64,000 nt of DNA. It comes from Tetrahymena thermophila SB210. Lineage: Eukaryota; Ciliophora; Oligohymenophorea; Hymenostomatida; Tetrahymenidae. Each line of letters opens with the position of its first letter. The first letter of the stretch is position 1. This document shows, piece after piece, positions 11,609 to 24,915 of the stretch. The notes beneath the pieces are model-generated. The model did not search any database. It saw only the letters and a program-made list of their open reading frames with translations, and was not told the origin of the DNA. Position numbers and translations under genes: made by a program. The stretch covers positions 1-64,000 of the forward strand of contig NW_002476520.1 of the NCBI RefSeq assembly GCF_000189635.1. Reading direction: 5' to 3'.

Positions 11609-14600
11609 ATGCAAACAACTGAAGAAGATATTGTAAATAGCATCAATTAATAGCTCTTAAAATAATAAGATAGACCTCCTTATTATAATTAGAATATGCT
11701 TTATAGGATGTTTACAAATAAGAAAAAAAGCAAATTGAATGAAAAAGGTGGATCTTCTGAATTTAGTAGCTAAAATAGTGATTAAATGAAGAATTTTGAA
11801 TAAAATTAATCTGAAGAAGAAAGGGATAATTAGAGCTAAAGTCAATAAAAAAAAGAAAGTAATAGCAGCTAATTTTCTAATATTGAAATGTCAAATATGA
11901 ATGTTTAATAGCTGAAATTATTTAAGCAATCTTCATGTTAAATTCAAGAAAGATAAGAAGGAGACGAATGTAATCAGCAATTTAACAAGAAATTGACGAA
12001 GAGGATGAAAAATGATAAAGGGAATTAAAGCCAAGGTAGTTAAGATGATGATGATGAAGGGGAAGACGAAGAAGATTATTAATCTTAAGATTTACCCTAG
12101 GGTAAGACTAATTGGTAGAAATCTTTTTTAAATGAGACTTTAGAAAATGTAAAAATAAAGTCAAGCTCTTTTATGAATAGAAGTGCAAGCTTTAATTTAA
12201 AAAACAGTGATAATTTTAATATTTCAGGAGACTTGATTTAATCAAAAGACGGAGACAGTGATCAGTAATAGCAAACTTCTCTGAGTAGTATAGCCTCTCC
12301 TTTTGTAAGAAAGTAAAATAAGCGAACTTTATCATTTGCATTACCTTCGAATAGATTTGGTAATAATATGCTTGGTTCCAACAATATAATTGGGAATGAT
12401 AAAATTTAAAATATGCAAGGAGAATTCAGTTAATCTATGGGGTAATTAACTGGTGTAAATTAAAGGATGTCTGTTTCTTAATAATCTTAATCACCACAAA
12501 TTTAACAATAATCAAATTTGAATGATAAAAACTCAATTCTAAAAGTATATAAAAATTAAAAATAACATTACTTTTTATAGAAGTGCTTCTTCTATTTAAA
12601 TAGTTTTTACAGGTTCAAAAAATTATCAAGTGATCATTTCAAAGCAATGGACAAATCAGCTGTTAACGGAGAGAGTGATTAAGATGAATAAACTCTTACA
12701 GAATATGCTTAATAGCAGTTTAAATACATACTTATCAGTCTCCTCCAAGTAATACCTGTTATTTCTCCTTCATCTCACTTTAAAAATATTTGGGATGTCT
12801 GCTAAATGATTGTTTAAGTATACACATTTTGGATTCTTCCAATAAGTATTTCAACTGGCAGAGATCTCTATGATCTAGTTGGTGATCCTATTTCTCATAT
12901 AACGATTCCAGTTTTTTTGCTACTTGATTTAATAGTCTCTATGAACACTGGATACAATAAAAATGGTGCAACTGTATTAGAAAAAGATAAAATTATTGAT
13001 CATTATTATTACGAAGGCGGGCTAACTTTTGATATTTTATCACTGATTAGTATCATTTGTTTATCTTTCAGAAAAAATCATATTCATGAAAATTTTGATA
13101 ATTATTATGATCCTACAACTTATCTTTTGCTTATTTATTTTGTGAAGTACTTTTAATTTTGCAAGACTGCTAAAAAAGTGGAAGATCGTCTTGATTTATC
13201 ACCTAAAAAAAAGAATGCTCTATCTCTCTTTAATCTGCTTGTGAATGTATTATTTATATCTCATTTATTTGCTTCTATATGGATATTCATTGGCCGACAG
13301 CAATAATTAATGATAGGAGATTCTTATCTCAATAAAAGAACAATATATAACTTGGATTGGTATGATTGGTATATTTAAACTATTTATTATGTAGTCGTAA
13401 CAATGACCACAGTAGGATATGGTGATATTGTACCAGCAACAAATACTGAATTCATTGTCTCAATAGGAATCATGCTATTTGCCTGTGGTATTTTTGCTTA
13501 CAATGTCAATGCTATTGGAGCCATTCTAGATGAATTCTACAGGTAAAAGAGAATCATAGATGAAAAAATGGCTGTTATTAATGCTTACATGAGCAGACAT
13601 AATATTAATTTAAATCTAAGATATCAAATTAGAGATTATTTAGAAAATTTTTGGATTCAATCAGCAGAAAAGCATGAAGAAATGGAATCTATGATTATTA
13701 ATGATTTGCCTAAGTATTTATAAAAAAATCTAATTGAAGAAGTTAATCATGTTGTATTGAAAAAATCTCCTATATTTAGAAAAAATTTTTCTCGTAACGT
13801 ATGCATGAGACTATCACATATATTGAAAGAAGTGCATTACCCGCCAAATTAGTTAATCTGCTCAAAAGATACTTAGGATGATAATTCCATATATTTTATT
13901 AGAAATGGCACAGTGTAAATTTCTTATTTCAATCCATCTTAAACTCATTAAAATACTCATTAAAATCAATAAAACAACGGATAAAACAACTAACAAAATT
14001 AGACTAATGGAGCGCCTCATTAACCATCTCCATAAACTAGCTTTTTAATCACAAATCCAAATAATTAAGGATAATAAATAAGTTAATAAATTAATAATTA
14101 AAATGCCACACCTCAATTTTCCTAATCATTTTACAATTTAAAGAATGGAGATTCTTTCGGGGAACTCTCTTTTTTCACTGGCTAAAATAGAAGTGCAACA
14201 GTCAGAGCAGTTGACTTTACAACTCTCATAAAAATAGAAAGATAAGAATTTATTTAACTACTTTCAACATCTCCAGCTGACTATGAAAAGTTCTGCTTTA
14301 TCAAGGATAGGATCATGTTTAAATAGGCGTATATTATTTTGAAAATTTTATTTTAATTCAATAATTATTTAAGTCAAATCTAAACCATCCCTCTAATTTT
14401 TAAAGATTTAATATTTGATAAAAATAAATTTTTATTATTATTTTTCAAGGGGTAGTTAGTAAATAAATTTTTATTATTATAAATTTATTAAAATAATATA
14501 AACTTAATAATTAGTATTTATATTTAATTAAATTGAATTGAAAATTTGTAAAGTTAAAAATTTTGTTTATAAAATTTATAAAGATATTAAGATATTGGAG

Positions 14601-15952
14601 TAAAATGTTATTCTTGTTAAAGATATGATCATTTAATCAGTTAATGCCCTGTTATACACTTAGTGCCAAACAAATACATCACTTTACTAAAGTATAATTA
14701 TAATCCAGAAAATAAAGAAAGAGTAAAACATGACAGATCAGATCGAGCTAAGTTTCATTCTATTACAGAAACAGAGATACTAAAGACGGCTGCTTAGGAG
14801 TTGTATCCTGATGGAAATTTTGATTTCTAGAGTGGAGATGAATTGGAGTCTACAGAATCGAGTGGATCTAGCTCTCAAAGTTCTTCATAAAGCAATTCTG
14901 ATGAAGATGATATGAGCTAGTCTTCAAAGAGCGATAAGAGCCATAACTCAAAAAAGTCTGTCAGCTTTAACAATAGCTAAAACAAAATGTCTCACTTTCA
15001 AAAATTTAGTGAAAAATAAAAATCCATAAGTGAAAAGAGTGGAAGTGATAGCTCAGATTAAAGCAGTTAAAATAGCAACTCTGATAGTGATGATAATAAT
15101 AAAAAAAAATCTAAATCAACTTCATAATCATTAAAAAAATTAAGTAGTAGCAATTAGCTAAAAACTATTCAAGGACTTAATAAAATTTCAGAAACAAAAA
15201 AAGAATAGGATTTTAGTGATAGTGATTAGTCTTAAAAAAGTTGTCATATAAATCCTAACAAAAAAATACCTCTCGGAGATAAGTTTTAAATTATGAATAG
15301 TAAAAATAAATAAACGAAAGAAATAGAATTTAATTCTAATAGCAAGCAAAGTTCAGTTTATGATAAAAATAACAATAAAATACAAAAAAATAGTCTCATT
15401 AAGAAAGGAGGAGGAGGATAACATTCATCTTTTAGTTCTAAATCATCTTCTATGTTAGTTACAAATTAATAAAATGATCAACTCTTATTATCTCCTTAAA
15501 TGTGTAAAAATAATAATGAAAATAATAAAAATTTTGAATCTAAAGACAAATAAACACTTAAAAATTTTAACATGCCAGATGAGAATAACAATCAGTAAAC
15601 TCTAATGAAATTATTCCAAAAACTAGTTGATAAATTTATAGTAGAAGAAAACGAGGGATAGACTGATTAAGATTAAAACAATTAAAGCAATTAAATGGTT
15701 GATATTGAAGTAGATTTTAGCTAAGATTTTTAAATATATTATCCTCAGTATAACTAGGCAAATATTATTAAAAAATATAATGACCTTACTGCCAAATAAA
15801 ATCAATCTGCATTTGTAATGGCGTTTTAAATTAGCAAAAAGCAAGATATTAAAGAAACAGAATAAGACAGTCCTACAAAATCAAAAGGTAGGAGCTCTGT
15901 TTTCCTTAAATTCAATCCTCGTTTTAGTATTGCACCAGCAGGTCTAAGATGA
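11609..15952 (+). CDS. Voltage-gated-type K+ channel with cyclic-nucleotide-binding domain and zinc knuckle
   Basis: Two exons, 11609-14328 and 14584-15952 (255-nt intron, phase 2), 1362 aa. About 390 Q/S/D-rich cytosolic residues precede six membrane segments: S1 near 397-420, S2 431-449, S3 474-487, S4 region about 505-525, S5 537-562 and S6 615-641. The pore helix and filter read TMTTVGYGDI, with the GYG at 603-605, the K+ selectivity signature. A cyclic-nucleotide-binding fold follows (about 728-905) with the phosphate-binding element GELSFFTGQNRSATVRA; a Q/N-rich insert of about 75 residues splits it. After the intron comes a CCHC zinc knuckle, CYSCQRYDHLISQC (C915, C918, H923, C928), then CPVIHLVPNK and about 400 residues rich in S, D, N and Q. 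This is the EAG/CNBD channel architecture that is greatly expanded in ciliates. It acts at the plasma or ciliary membrane. The S4 charge pattern is poor, so voltage sensing is uncertain. Confidence 0.92.
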
Positions 15953-18145
15953 AAATAAATAATTAAAACTTTAAAATATTAATTAAATTATTTCAATAAT
16001 CTCTAAAAAACAATATTTAACAATAAATTACTAAAAAACTAAATCTTTTGTCCAACAAAAACATATAAAAACAGAACATTATTATTTATTTATTTATTTT
16101 ATTGTTCTTCTTAAATATTTAATATTATCATTAATCTCACCAAATATTTATTTATTCTTTTTTTTTTCAAATTTTTAACATAAAAATTAATTTAAAATGT
16201 ATTTATAAATTAAATATTATTTTCTACAATTAACTTTCAAAAAAAGTATTTGTGTTTGACTACAAAAATCTAATTTATTTTTAAATTTAAAAAATAAAAA
16301 TGTATTTAAAATTATTAAAAAATAGGGAAATAAATATTATTTTTTAACATTTATAACTTAATATTTGGTAAACAATAAAATCATATTAATAGTTATTTAA
16401 TTTCAGTAATCAAAATAAATTTATATGATAGAAAATTATTGGGTAAATTGAAATAGGTATAAAACTTAAATTTTATCCTACTAAAAATTTTAATTGCTTT
16501 TTTTCCAAATAATATTCCCTTCCCTACTGGTATTTTTTATGAAATAGTTTTCTGATTGTTTATTAATTTTAAAAATAAAATCATATATCTTTATAATCAT
16601 TGTTTATTCAAGTATTGCTATTTAATTATACATTACATAATTATTAAATTATTCTACTTCATTACTTTTATTTCATCTTTTCATATTTAAATTCGAAGAA
16701 AGTGTTTCAAATTAAGTTAATTCAATAAAATATAACAATCAAACATTTACAAGCTTTAATTTTACTCATAAATTTATAAATAATATTTGAAGATAATAAA
16801 ATAATTAATAGAGTTCTTGATTTGTATTAAAATTTCTAGAAGAACCTAGTATTTAAGAATGATTAATTACCTTTTAATAAGATGTTTGAAAAAGAAATAT
16901 TAATTAAAATATAGTTTTGTTGATATTAAATATTATAACTTGTTTTATATAGCGCCTCATTTTTACTTTTCATTTCAATTCTGTTTGCAAAAAATCATTA
17001 ATAGATTAATAAAAACATTTAAAGAAATTCAAAAATTAGTAAATTTGATGAGTCATCAATATTTATTGATAACATACCCTGGAAAAAGTATGAGTAATTC
17101 CTTTTTTTATTTTCTTAAGTAATTACTAAATTTATTTATAAAGAATTTACTTAATTTAACTATTCTGAAGAAAGAATAGAAATTTACATTAATTAGTGAA
17201 AGGTGTAAAAATAAGTTTTTGAGTAAATAGATTAACAGTATGATTAGAAGTGTAATTTAAAAATAGCGCTCTTGATGAATTAAATTTAGCATTCAACCAA
17301 AAATATTACACAAAAAATTTTCAAGAATCTATATTTTTAATTTATTAATTTAAAACATTTAAATATAATGGTTTATACATTAGCATAGCATCTATTTCTT
17401 TAATAAAAATACAAACAACTTTATCTTACACTTATTGCAAATTACGATTGGTAGAAAATACTTTTTTTTAATTTATGTTAAAAAATAGTAAATAATCTTC
17501 TTTTTTGAGTAAGAAAACAAGAAACAATGAAATTGAAATTAGATAATCAAAAAGCCTAAATAAATTAGATTGGGGATATTAAGAAAATTAAAAGAAATAA
17601 TAGATAAAATATGTGATAAATGATAAGTGACTAATACGAATAGATTTAATTGGAAATAGAAATATCACACAAAAGATAAAATTAAATATTCATTTTTAAA
17701 TGAAAATTGAGAATAAATTAATAATGTACACTATGAAATACTTAATATATTTGTTTGATATATTTTTTTGTAAAGAATGACAATATGATGATTAAATGGT
17801 TGATTAAAGTAATAAGTAATTTTTCTAATATAGTTTTTTAATTATTTTTATCTAAAATATTGCATTTGATTTCTTTAGAACTGCTTTTTTTATTTTAGAG
17901 AAGTTGTTTGTTGGTTATGATGATATATATATTTGATAGATCAATAAATTATTTGGTTGTTAAAAGGTCAATCTTTATTTGTGATTTTTTAATTCATTAG
18001 ATTTAATCTGAGTATGATTCATTTCTTTTTTTAACATTCCTTTGCTGGTTCAAGTTATTATCATTTAATTTAATTGACACCAGCTAACAAAGAAAAGATC
18101 TTACTATTTATTTCTTTCTTTCTTTCATTCTTAAGGTTAACTCAA
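15953..18145. other. Convergent intergenic region
   Basis: About 2.2 kb between the 3' ends of the K+ channel gene (+) and the next gene (-). It is AT-rich with no coding frame supported under either code; a short 60-codon frame near 16940 has no coding character. No RNA gene was recognised. Confidence 0.6.
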
Positions 18146-19486
18146 TCATTACTCAAGTGGAGAACTAGAATTAGATTCAATTTCTTTTGTACCGCAAATT
18201 TTTACTTAGCTCTTTTTTGGCTTTTGAGGCTCAACAATTGCTTGTTTTTCTAATTAATTTACGAAATACTCTGACTATATTGTGTATGTCATGTCAGATT
18301 CAAGCTCTTTGATGAGACTCTGTGAAATGACCTTTTAGGCCTGTCTGAGGGCATTGATCTGATTTATAGTATTTTATGAGGGCTCAATGTATACGATAGT
18401 AGAGTAAAAATCATATTTGTATTCTGACTATGGAGAGTTTAGGAGACTATCAAGAGTTATATATTCAATTCTAATGCGAGCATAAAATTCAATTTCATCA
18501 TACGTAAAGAATTTGTAGTATCCCTCTTCTTTCACGTCTTAGAAATTAGTGAAATTTTCAAAATTAACTGGCTTATCTTTGAAGTGAGAAACTATAGCAT
18601 CTATTACTCTTTTGTTGATAGCCAACATAGTTTCAAATTCGTAAAATTCTATTATTCCGTTTCTTTGAGTGATGTGTAAGAAAGATTACTGGTTGGTACC
18701 CAACAAATTGCATAATTCTCTATTGAAAGACATTCTCTATGCAATATATTAATTGTTTACTAAACTTGGATAGCTCTCTACTGTGAAGAAATATTTCTAT
18801 TCATCGTTCAGTTTTTTATAGTATTCTCTTGTGAGCCTATCAAATAAGACTTTCCTGTCTTAAAATAGTTGCATAGATTCCTCAGACTTCTTTATATCAT
18901 TTATCTTGAGCTTAACGAAGTTTTAGTATTTGGAGTATATTTTTTCATACTCTACAAGAGTGTTTCCAAATTGATGAATATGTTCTTCTGGATATCTTAG
19001 ATATCGAGGTAATTGTTTTTTGAATTCAATGAAATTCATGTTCTGTTAATCAAAATTTACAATTATAACTTCGTTTTTATAATCGGCCTCGATGTTTGAA
19101 ACTCTCTTAACATCATTCCAAGCAGATCTTTTGCTTAAATAGGAGTACTTTTTGTCAAAATCTAAAAGAATCTCTCCAGTCACGTAAAGCATTTCCTTTT
19201 AAGTAACCTAGTTGAAGATAGGGGTAATTGTCCAATGAATCTTTTTGAATCCTTTTTTAATGTTTTTGCTCACTATCTTGCTGCCAGATTATCTACTGCT
19301 GTAACTTCCAGCACTCTGGCTGACATCATCGTTCTCTTCTTCATCTTCCTCTTGATCGTGATTGTTACTAATTTACTTTTGCTCCTTAGATTCCTTTGAC
19401 TTAACTAAAGAAGCAATTTGTTTTTTTCTTATTAGAGAAGGATTAGATTTTTCTATTTTAGCCAAAGTTGTAATCACTGTTGACAT
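18146..19486 (-). CDS. Unrecognised 446-aa protein, single exon
   Basis: Intronless ciliate-code frame of 447 codons, ATG at 19486-19484 and TGA at 18148-18146. The first 80 residues are polar and acidic (DQEEDEEENDD, then an S-rich stretch). Residues about 80-400 look like a folded globular region with regularly spaced aromatic residues, and the tail is polar. No signal peptide, membrane helix or known motif is visible. The block order resembles the 382-aa product at 4573-5721: an F-x-NTLVEYEKIY segment, a long helical middle, then IRIEYITLDSLL and INQINALRQAQ aligning with VEIQVEFVSWLD and LDQLKQIRASK. Shared ancestry is a weak inference. Base composition is higher in GC than its flanks, supporting a real gene. 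Confidence 0.8.
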
Positions 19487-20705
19487 TTTTCTTTTTGAAT
19501 TATATTCGTGTGGGTTTTTATGTATGTATGTTTATATATTTGTGGCTTATTTATTTGTCTATGTTGCTGAGAGTATTAAAATGAAAATAATTAACTAATT
19601 TCTTTATATTTATTAAATAGAATAACAGTAATGATTATGTATTTATTATGATTGCTTGTTTTCTTCTTTATTGTTCTTTCAAACAAAATTTTAGATAAAA
19701 ACTAATTACTTTTTTGTTAATGAGTGATAGGAAACAATATTTACCCTTATATTTGGTTCCTTCTGTATCTAATAACAAAATTTATAATCATTTCAGGATT
19801 AGTTGAATTTTAGATTTTACTTTCTCCTAAATAGAAAAGAAAAGGATAAATAAATGTAAAATTTAAGGTGGGAGAGCATTTAATAAGATTTATACATTAC
19901 TTTTGTTTATCATCCCGCAATTATCTATCACAAATTAAGTGTCATTTATTAATTTCTAATTATTTTTCTATTTTTATCATCGTCTTGGATTTCCATTCCT
20001 TTGAAATCTATGCAGTAATTTAAAAAATAACGTTTATTTAATTTTTCTAAGATTAGGCACATATTTTTTTTATTTGTCTTCCTAAATGTAAATTTTAAAG
20101 TCTAATTTTGGAAAATTTAATTTTTTATTTAAGCATAGGGCAAGGCTTGTATTCAAATTCATAAAGCAAATAGTGTATTAATTAGCATTAACTATGAATG
20201 AAATTATATGTAACTAAATTGTTATTAAGTTAACAATTTTGAATCTATTAAACCTTCTTCGAAAAATTACATATTTTGAAATTAAAATGCTGAATCAAAA
20301 TTACAAATGAAAGCTTTTTATATTGATTTTATTGACGCATTTTTCATGATCCATAGTAAAAAAGTAGCATCAATTATTTGGCATAGAAGTTTTTCGGATT
20401 AATCCCGTAGTAAGAAATAATCGAGAAGAGCAACTAAAAAATATTACAAAGAACATATAACTAAATATCTTTAATACTTTACTAAATAATGGCAAAGTTA
20501 CATTTTACTTAATCGAAGGCGATGAATGTGATAGAATAATCAAAATGGTAGAAAAAATATTAATTAATATTATAATAACAAAGTATAGTTTTATTTACTG
20601 ATAATAATTTATATAATAAATAAGAAACATGGATGCAATTAATTAATATAAATAAATATATTCATTTTTTCTTTTTAATTTAATTTTAATAGTAAATCAA
20701 TCAAC
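19487..20705. other. Intergenic region between two minus-strand genes
   Basis: It contains the 5' flank of the 446-aa gene and the 3' flank of the coiled-coil gene. It is AT-rich with no coding frame supported. The plus-strand frame at 19362-19598 overlaps the minus-strand start and is a shadow. Confidence 0.6.
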
Positions 20706-23700
20706 TCAGTAATCATTATTTTTTATATTATTAGCTAAATTTGTTGTACTATTTGAAGGATTATAACTATTGTAGTTCATATTTCCGATCATACTGCTTT
20801 TAGCACTTCCTCTACTCCCAAATCCTTGTTGTTGAGATTGATTTAAAATCATTGAATGATCGTCTAAATTCTCATAGATATTATAGGGAATTTGGACTGA
20901 GTTATTTTTTCTAAAACTCTCTGAAGGTGAACAAGTGCCATTCAAATTACTTTAGTAATTATTTCTTCTGGTGAGCATAGTTGTTGACATTGAACCATTG
21001 TTAGATTAGGCAAGATAATCTTTTACCCTTCCAGGAGCTTTTTGCTCTTAAGTTAATCTCTTGTAGTCAGTTAATAAAATATTATAGGCACTCTCAATAT
21101 TTTTACGAGAAATTTCTTTCATGTCAATTTCGTTTTTTATCACACTTAAATCGTTTTTAAGATGGTTGTTAATCTTTTCTAGTTATTAAATACGCATGTT
21201 TTTGTTTCTTTCCAGTTCAAGCAATTATGCTAATTCATTCTCTAAAGCTTTATGTTTACATTACAAAATCTATTGATTGTTTTCATATTAATTGCGAGCG
21301 TCTCTTAGCTCCTCCAATTTTCTTCTGTTGCTCTTCTGAGTTTCAGGATCAACAGATTATGCCGAACTTTTATTTCCCATCTTACTTTCTATTGAAAATA
21401 TTTGCACATTAATACTATTTTTCTCTCTCTCAATCGAAATCTACTCACTGCAAATATTTGCTATTTCTTCAATCAAGGCAATCACTTCTTTGTTACTTAC
21501 AAAATCTTTAATCTTACCTATGATCTAATAAAATTAAAAAATCATTAGTAAAGTAAATGAAAATTTGTGGAAAATAATAAATAGTTAGTTAGATAGCTCA
21601 ATGTCAAAATTTTGACAATTGTCACAAATATTTTGTTTGGGATTAATTTCTTATTTGATCTAATTAAATCTAAGTTCTATTGTAATCAAAAACAAATTTA
21701 TAAATAATCCAAAGGAAAATTTAATTAAAATAAGCCAAAGTAAAATTTAATTAAAATAATCAAAAGCTTTTGTTTTTTATTAAGTTCACTAATTATTAAT
21801 TCATTATTGATAAGAAACAAATTTGGTAAATAAAAATTGAGAGATGTTTTCTTATTTATTTTTTTGTTATTTGTAAATTATTTGTTTGAAATGTCACAAA
21901 ATAATATCTGCAAAATATTAAGAAAAACTTAAAATTATATTTTTAATAGCACAAATTTATCTTAAAAAAATCTAAATAAAAAATTAAGTTCTACCTAAGC
22001 ATTTATGTCTTTCTCTTTATTGAGCTTGAGAATCACTTCTTCTAAATTCTTAACAGAAGTAAGAAGGTTTTGTTCTCTAGTTTATAGCTTTTCAATAAGA
22101 CTCTCTGAACTCTTTTTCTCTTTATCTAGCTTTTATTATAACTAATCATGATTTTGCTATAATTATTTCTTTTCACCAGATAAGGTATTAAGTTCTGTTT
22201 GAATTCTTTCTTTCTCTCTTTTTAAAGTATCTATTTCATTGTTAAAAAGTTAAGTCTAGTGCTTATCCTGCAATTCTTTAGTCTTTTTCTCCCTTTCTAA
22301 ATCTTATATGCTTTACTATTAATCTTTGATAGTTTACTTTAGCAACTCAATATCTTTCTAATTACTATCTTTGAATTGACTTATTTTATCTTCAAGCTTC
22401 TAAACTGTGTTCTAAAGGTCTTCTTTGTCTCTAGCAACATTTTCATAGGTGCTTTTAAGCTCTTCCAAATATTCTAATAAAGCTTCTTTGTCTTAAGAAA
22501 TCTTAGCATTCTCCTCTTGAACCAAATGCAAGGCATCAACTGCTGTTTTTAGCTCAGTGTTTAATTTTTCAGAAAACTCAACACTCTCCTAGTTCTATAT
22601 TTTAAGATGAGCAATTTCATCTCTCATCTAATTTATTAGCCCAACCTATTATTCCATTCTTAGTTCTAACTCTTGATTTTCTACCTTCTAACTGTCAACT
22701 AAAATCTATATTAAAATAATTATATCAAACAAAATTCTTTTTAAAATTAACAAATAAAATTTTGTTTATTCCTTAAAATATTTTTTTTATTTTCTCCATT
22801 CATTTAATTTTTTCTTTAAAAATTAATTTCATTTGTTAAAAAAAATAAATAAATGCTTTTATTAAAATCCAAACAGTTTACTTTTTAGAAAAATTATATC
22901 TAAATTAAAAGAAATTATGCTAATTTATTAAAAATAGAATGTCTTTAAAATTTAATTTATGCGAATTAAAAAAAATGGTCAATGCTATTTTTGTAAAATT
23001 TAATGAAAATGATTTTTTCTTTAATAATTTATTTTTTCATTTAAACTGCTTCTTTTTAAATTCAAACTGAATTAAAAACTTGATTTTTCATTTAATATTT
23101 AATTAGAAAGTTAAATAATGAAGTTAATGAATTGTTTATAGTTAATTAATTAACTTAATTTGAAAATTGACTGATTGATATTTGTTATTTTTTATTAATC
23201 GATTATTTAAATTTTGTTTAATAAATAAATAGAGTGTTTTTTAAATACCTTGATATTAGCAAATTCAGTAAATAACTCAACATTGTTTACTTTAGATTCT
23301 TAATTTACTTCTTAAATAAATTTTTCTAGCCCTAGATTTTCCATGTTGCTCTAAAGAACTCTGCTCATCATCTATTTTATATTTTTAAAATGGTTTAATA
23401 TTTTGATTCACATTTAACAAAAATCTTATTCTAAATAACATTTAATATTGATCATCATAATTTATATTTCATTAAATGCTTTTCATTTAAAATTATAAAT
23501 CTATTTACTGTGATCTATTCCTTCTATTTATTTAAAGTTTCTGATTTGGTCTTGCCGGATTTTTCCAATTCAAGTATCTTATTTTGAGCATTGTTGTAAT
23601 TAACTGCTAGCTGCTTGTATTAATCTAATATGTTTTCATTCTGTTTCTATTCCTAAATAGTGCTGCAGGTACGTTTCCTTTGCTATATTTCTTTGATTTC

Positions 23701-24045
23701 ATTTATTTTTTGCTTCAAAATCTCATTTTCTTTCTCATATTAATTATTTTCAAAATTTTTAGCCTAAAATAAATTGTTTTGGACATTTTGATGGACTCTG
23801 CTTTATTTTAAATCTTGCAATGTCAATTATTATTGATATTGAGAATAGCTATAAGATTAAGCATGTATAGGTGATTAATTCTAACAGAATTGGGGAATAT
23901 TTGCATCCATAATTCTCTCACCAAGAATTTGACTATCTCTTATTACTTAGCGATCAAATAAAGGAGAAAATTAGTCGCTTGTATTCAAATAGCGACTTGA
24001 TGAAGGACTTATTCCTTCTGGTATTGTCTTTAGTTTTTCTGTCAT
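20706..24045 (-). CDS. Coiled-coil protein, 729 aa
   Basis: Four exons, all joined in phase 0: 24045-23509, 23371-23249, 22705-21995 and 21524-20706, with TGA at 20708-20706. Introns are 137, 543 and 470 nt. From about residue 80 onward the sequence is dominated by E, K, Q, L and N in heptad-like spacing, especially exon 3 (237 codons with repeated LE/EK/QK patterns), typical of an elongated coiled coil. The first 60 residues (SPSSSRYLNTSDQFSPLFDR) and the last about 80 (S/N-rich with SSMIGNMNYNSYN) are non-helical. There is no membrane segment or recognised enzymatic motif. A cytoskeletal, basal-body or vesicle-tether role is possible, but nothing in the sequence decides it. Exon 2 is only 41 codons. 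Some helical exon could have been missed inside the long introns, though none was seen. Confidence 0.85.
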
Positions 24046-24915
24046 TTAATATTTATCAATTAATAAATCTTGGTTGATATTTTGATTAATAAATTAATTA
24101 CTTTGTTTATATCTCTTTCATTCAAAATAAGAATCTTAAATTTCTTATTTTAGAACGTTGATTTAAATCTCTTTTTGAATTCAAGATAAACTCATTTTAC
24201 ATGAAATTAATTGCCATATTTATTTGATTTCTCAAGATTTTAATGATATTTTTATGTGTTCAAATTTAAATGGATGTTAATTAAATAATAATCTAATTTC
24301 TTATAAAGGTAATTTTGAGTAGATAATTATATTCAATTAATCTTTCTTTGTATTTTTCAAGAAAAACTTCAAGCCTTTATTTCCAATATTTAAATATTTT
24401 AAAATACATTTTATTAATTAAGAAATTCTATTATAATTTAAATATTAAGAGCATTCATTTTTCAGATTTTTATGATAATTTTATTAATTTAAATATTAAA
24501 TATTTATTTTTAAGTTAATTATTTGATAAAATAAGATAAAAATTTATTAGATTTAATTATTAATAATTTTTAAAATTACTAACAAATTAATTTAGAAAAC
24601 ATGTAAATAAATAATCAGCAGTATTTTTATAATTTAGTGCTAACAAAAGATAAATTAATATCTATTTATATTATTATAAAGGAAAATAAACATTTTTTTA
24701 ACCTATTCTGTAAAATTTAGAAAGAGAGTGAATATTTATATTTTATATATTATAGCCTTTGAATATTGTAAAAGTTTGCTTGCTTGCTTTCTTGATTATT
24801 ATTTGTAAATGTAATTCATGCTTGATATTCAAGAATTTATTCTTCAATTTTATAAAAAACTTCTATTTTTTTATCTCCAAACCTTTATATTAAAAATATA
24901 TATTAATTTTATTAC
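24046..24915. other. Intergenic spacer between two minus-strand genes
   Basis: AT-rich, with no coding frame. It carries the 5' flank of the coiled-coil gene (right of 24045) and the 3' flank of the large disordered-protein gene. A short GCTT-type microsatellite lies near 24778. Confidence 0.6.

Noticed and set aside
16940..17122. 60-codon plus-strand frame
   Set aside because: Its composition is the same as the surrounding spacer, with no homology, no splice partners and no upstream context.
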